DNA of 64,000 nt. Source: Halorussus salilacus (GTDB lineage Archaea; Halobacteriota; Halobacteria; Halobacteriales; Haladaptataceae). Below the pieces are notes generated by a model. That model ran no database searches, was not told the origin of the DNA, and saw nothing but the letters and a program-made list of their open reading frames with translations. The stretch covers positions 2,170,001 through 2,234,000 of the forward strand of contig NZ_CP099993.1 in assembly GCF_024138125.1 (NCBI RefSeq). Direction: 5' to 3'. Below are positions 61,305-64,000 of this stretch, piece by piece (position 1 is the stretch's first letter; each line of letters begins with the position of its first letter). The position numbers were made by a program, and so were the translations under genes.

Positions 61305-61841
61305 TCGTCGTTGCCCGGTGGTCGCGTGGGGGGCAAAAATGGCGGGGATTCTCGCTGGGTCGGTTTTTGGAAAAGTACTGTTGTTCCGAAGTCTGTGAAT
61401 CGGAGTGCATCTGTCATGAATGGATAGAAAGCCCCCGCCCGCTCGCCACCGGAGGACAAACGGCGTCCTCCGAGGTCTTGTTCGCACCGTCGGAGCACGC
61501 GCCGACGAGCCTGTCCTCGCTTCGCTCGCACAGACTTCGCTCGCACAGACTTCGCTCACGAGACGGTCGCTCTGCGGGATATTTCGTCGGCGCTCGCTTC
61601 GCTCGCACCTCGAAATACTGGCCCGCAGAGACGACCACGTAAACGCCGGGAGACAAACCGCGTCTCCCGAGGTCACACTCGCTTCGCTCGCGTGACCGCG
61701 AGCGGGCGGCCCCTTTCAGTCTCACCCTCCGGTGGAATATCGAACCTGCTACAGAACGTCCGAAAATACAGTTTCCGAAACACGTCGAATCCCCGACCAG
61801 CCGTTGTGACTTTCACGATTCGCCCCGTATCGAGGACAACC
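61305..61841. other. Intergenic region holding the longest repeat A
   Basis: 537 bp between the divergent nucS and glycosyltransferase genes. Repeat A copy 6 (61427-61717) occupies most of it. Long frames on both strands across it are products of its GC-rich stems and have no plausible protein content. Confidence 0.6.
61427..61717 (+). repeat. Structured repeat A, copy 6 (long)
   Basis: 291 nt. GAAAGCCCCCGCCCGCTCGC at the left, GCGAGCGGGCGGCCCCTTTC at the right, followed by the flank AGTCTCACCCTCCGG. A nested piece (61575-61630) reads CTGCGGG-ATA-TTTCGTC...CTCGAAA-TACTG-GCCCGCAG, the same internal loop and apical stem as the minus-strand reading of copy 2. Several extra hairpins with CGCTTCGCTCG loops are inserted. 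Confidence 0.75.
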
Positions 61842-62747
61842 ATGAGTCCGGACGCCCGCGAGGAGGGTCTCGTCTCGGTCGTGATTCCGACCTTCTACCG
61901 CAACGACCGCCTGCGCGAGGCGCTCGACAGCGTCGTCGGTCAGGAGTACGCCCCCATCGAGACCGTCGTGGTCGATAGCTCCGCAGACGCCACCGCGCGG
62001 TCGGTGGTCGAGGAGTTCGAGGGGGTCGAGTACGTGCCGACCGAGCGCGACGAGGGGCCGCAGGCCGCCAGAAGCCTCGGCGCGGAGCGCGCGAGCGGGG
62101 CGTACGTCCAGTTCCTCGACGACGACGACCGGCTCGCGCCCGACAAGCTTCGCAAGCAGGTCCCCCTGCTCGACCCCCCCGTCGGGGTGGTCTACTCCGG
62201 GATGGTGGACGAGGACCGGGGCGAACTCCTCCCGAACCCCGAGGTCCGGGGCGACGTGCTGGAGTACGCGCTGGAGATGCGGACGTTCCCCTGCATCAAC
62301 TCCACGATGCTGATCGACGCCGACGTGCTGGCGAAGATTCTCCCGCTCGGCCACCGCCACGGGGCCGACGACACGGGCACGAAGATCGAACTCGCGCTCC
62401 ACACGGAGTTCGACTTCGTGAACGAACCCCTCGTCCACCGCGGCCGGACCGACTCGTCGTTGTCGGACTCGTGGGCGTATCTGGAGGGTCGCAAGCGAGT
62501 GATAGAGACCTTCGCCGACGTGTATCGCCGATTTCCGCCGCGGGTCCGGCGGCGCGCGCTCCGGGAGACCCACTATCAGGCCGGGCGGAAGCTCATCGAC
62601 GAACAGGGCTGGTCGCCGAGGGCGACCGCCGAGTTCGCCCGCGCGGCGTACTACACCCCCGACCGCCGGGCCGACTACGTCGGCGAGTGCCTCGGGTCGG
62701 TGCTGGGTCGGCCGGGCGTGCGCGCGGCCGACCGACTGCTGTCTTGA
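61842..62747 (+). CDS. Family 2 glycosyltransferase
   Basis: 301 residues. GT-A fold: LVSVVIPTFYRNDRLREALDSVVGQEY at the start, VVVDSSADATARSVVEEF, and the metal-binding acidic motif VQFLDDDDRLAPDKL. The second half is helical and Arg-rich. It probably transfers a sugar to a protein, lipid or polysaccharide of the envelope. The upstream frame is not coding. No other glycosylation gene is seen in the window. Confidence 0.82.
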   Translation: MSPDAREEGLVSVVIPTFYRNDRLREALDSVVGQEYAPIETVVVDSSADATARSVVEEFEGVEYVPTERDEGPQAARSLGAERASGAYVQFLDDDDRLAPDKLRKQVPLLDPPVGVVYSGMVDEDRGELLPNPEVRGDVLEYALEMRTFPCINSTMLIDADVLAKILPLGHRHGADDTGTKIELALHTEFDFVNEPLVHRGRTDSSLSDSWAYLEGRKRVIETFADVYRRFPPRVRRRALRETHYQAGRKLIDEQGWSPRATAEFARAAYYTPDRRADYVGECLGSVLGRPGVRAADRLLS

Positions 62748-62790
62748 ATCGCTGTCCTGAATCTGCTGTCCTGAATCGACGCTCGGCGTC

Positions 62791-63321
62791 TCAGACGCTG
62801 GCGTCGCCCACAGCGGTCGCCGACGTCGGGAAGTGTTCGTCGACCTGCCGGAGGGTCGATTCGAGGCCGTCGGAGTTGTCGACCGTGACGTGGTCGCGCG
62901 CGAGCGGGTCGAACGTCTCGCGGTACATCTCGTGGACCTCGAAGTCGGCGTCGCTCTCGTCGCCCTCGCGGCTCCGGATGCGCTTTTTCACGACGCCCAC
63001 GTCGCACTCGACCTTGACCAGTCGGAACTCCGCGTCGAGGACCTCCGAGAGGGACGCCGCCTTCTCTCGGCGTTCCTCGTCCTGGAACGTGCCGTCGAGG
63101 ACGACGCTGTCACCGCCCTCGATGGTCGCACGCGCGCGGCCGAACAGTTCGTCGTACACCATCCGGGACTCCTCCTCGGTGTAGTCGGGGTCGGTGAGTA
63201 TCTCCTTGCGGACCACGTCGGTCCGGAGGAGTCGGCCGTCGACGCGGTCGGCGATGGTCTCGGCGACGGTGGTCTTGCCGACGCCGGGCAGCCCGCACAC
63301 CACGACCAGCGAGTCGGTCAT
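62791..63321 (-). CDS. P-loop kinase-like ATPase
   Basis: 176 residues. The P-loop is VVCGLPGVGKTTVAETIAD (near 6-16). LLRTDVVRKEIL, YTEEESRMVYDELFGRA and SVVLDGTFQDEERREKA resemble AAA_33/zeta-toxin-like or gluconate/shikimate-like small-molecule kinases. The substrate is unknown. The start at 63321 gives the P-loop near the N-terminus. Confidence 0.8.
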   Translation of the reverse strand: MTDSLVVVCGLPGVGKTTVAETIADRVDGRLLRTDVVRKEILTDPDYTEEESRMVYDELFGRARATIEGGDSVVLDGTFQDEERREKAASLSEVLDAEFRLVKVECDVGVVKKRIRSREGDESDADFEVHEMYRETFDPLARDHVTVDNSDGLESTLRQVDEHFPTSATAVGDASV

Positions 63322-63575
63322 CGGTACCACCGTCCGGCGTTCGGACGCCTCGTGCCAGCGACTGGGGGTCCCCGGGTCATCCTGATTACCGTTATTCTGG
63401 CGAGGGACCCCTAATGAATGTGTGGTACTCGATTCGCCACTTGCGGTTCGGAAACACGTTTCGATGCTCGGGACGCGAGTGACCGTCCTTCGGTCGCGGG
63501 AGAAGGGACTCTGGTTTTTCGAATCACTACCCCGGATTTCGAAACGAATTCGAAGTGTCATTGGTTCGATGACCG

Positions 63576-63586
63576 GAATTTATCAC
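63576..63586 (+). promoter_or_regulatory. TATA box of the last gene
   Basis: GGAATTTATCA lies 23-33 nt before the ATG at 63609, so the transcript should be leaderless. Confidence 0.6.
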
Positions 63587-63608
63587 GGCGGTGTTCCCAG
63601 TCGTATCC

Positions 63609-64000
63609 ATGGACGACCACCACCGGTTCGAGACCAAAGAGGTCCACGCGGGCGGGAACGACGACCAGCACGGCGCGCTCAACACGCCCATCTACGCGAC
63701 CTCGACCTACGAGTACGAGACGCCGACCGAACTGGAGGGCGACCACCGATACTCTAGGATGTCGGAACCGACCCGCGACGACCTCGAAGCCGCGTTCGCC
63801 GACCTCGAAGGCGGCGAGCACGCCTCGGCGTTCGCCAGCGGCATGGCCGCCATCGACGCCGTGTTCTCGTTGCTCTCGGCGGGCGACCACGTAGTCGCGG
63901 GCCGGAACCTCTACGCCGAGACCCACGAACTCCTGACGAAGGTCTACGCCGACTACGGGGTCGAACTGACGACCGTGGACGTGACCGACGCCGACGCCGT
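63609..64000 (+). CDS. PLP-dependent trans-sulfuration enzyme, 5' part
   Basis: The gene runs off the window after about 130 codons. The N-terminus MDDHHRFETKEVHAGG, then TPIYATSTYEYETPTELEGDHRYSRMSEPTRDDLEAAFADLEGGEHASAFASGMAAIDAVFSLL, matches cystathionine gamma-synthase/lyase enzymes. It is a paralogue of the gene at 35417-36736, with lower similarity. The PLP lysine lies outside the window. Confidence 0.85.
   Translation, partial: MDDHHRFETKEVHAGGNDDQHGALNTPIYATSTYEYETPTELEGDHRYSRMSEPTRDDLEAAFADLEGGEHASAFASGMAAIDAVFSLLSAGDHVVAGRNLYAETHELLTKVYADYGVELTTVDVTDADA

Noticed and set aside
60468-61676. NucS with a 124-residue N-terminal extension
   Set aside because: The extension translates repeat A; a TATA box and family length place the start at 61304.

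Overview
The window is a piece of a haloarchaeal (class Halobacteria) chromosome. The evidence is a very high GC content, proteins rich in Asp and Glu, many start codons lying about 22-33 nt downstream of a TATA-like box with no leader, and marker genes confined to or typical of archaea: a CetZ tubulin homologue, ubiquitin-like SAMP proteins, archaeosine tRNA modification, coenzyme F420 synthesis, class I HMG-CoA reductase for isoprenoid lipids, ribose-1,5-bisphosphate isomerase and a NucS endonuclease. The genus cannot be fixed from the sequence alone. I see no rRNA, tRNA, insertion sequence, CRISPR array or phage module.

Layout. 0.4-9.7 kb: a DUF63-type membrane protein, an SPW-repeat protein, a Tat-exported DUF302 protein, a head-to-head pair for nucleoside-sugar catabolism (ribose-1,5-bisphosphate isomerase and deoC), a Na+/Ca2+-type exchanger, a tRNA methylthiotransferase, and a possible metal-handling cluster (CDF transporter, 30-residue Cys-rich microprotein, HxlR regulator with a Cys-rich tail) followed by a HIT protein. 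9.7-16 kb: a long non-coding stretch, a small zinc-ribbon protein, methionine aminopeptidase, a 711-residue secreted protein made largely of Glu/Asp/Thr repeats, and an isoaspartyl peptidase. 16-26 kb: acetyltransferase, amino-acid oxidase, cupins, hmgA, zinc-ribbon and TPR proteins, icd, tmk and an NAD-binding protein. 26.5-31 kb: CetZ overlapping a membrane-anchored partner, then cofC. 31-40 kb: a second CDF transporter and a sulfur-carrier/molybdo-tungsto-enzyme neighbourhood (three small beta-grasp or MoaD-related proteins, a MOSC protein, an aldehyde ferredoxin oxidoreductase) with a trans-sulfuration enzyme. 40-54 kb: the archaeosine genes (RaSEA, arcS, tgtA) interleaved with purine (purQ, purS, purC) and F420 (cofG, cofH) genes. 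54-64 kb: Nudix hydrolase, secreted and membrane proteins, an ABC-2 transporter, a K+ channel with RCK domains, nucS, a glycosyltransferase, a P-loop kinase and the start of a second trans-sulfuration enzyme.

The most unusual content lies between the genes. One family of structured repeats (seven copies) has GAAAGC4-type ends, stems that change together on both arms and a conserved internal loop. A second repeat family of hairpins joined by conserved linkers occurs beside it and once inside it. In addition there are about 25 near-perfect palindromes with loops of 0-7 nt and unrelated sequences. Many lie in divergent promoter regions, where no transcript should end, and some sit inside genes. 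Three very small genes not obvious from ORF length were found at 8500-8592, 41751-41876 and 60336-60437.
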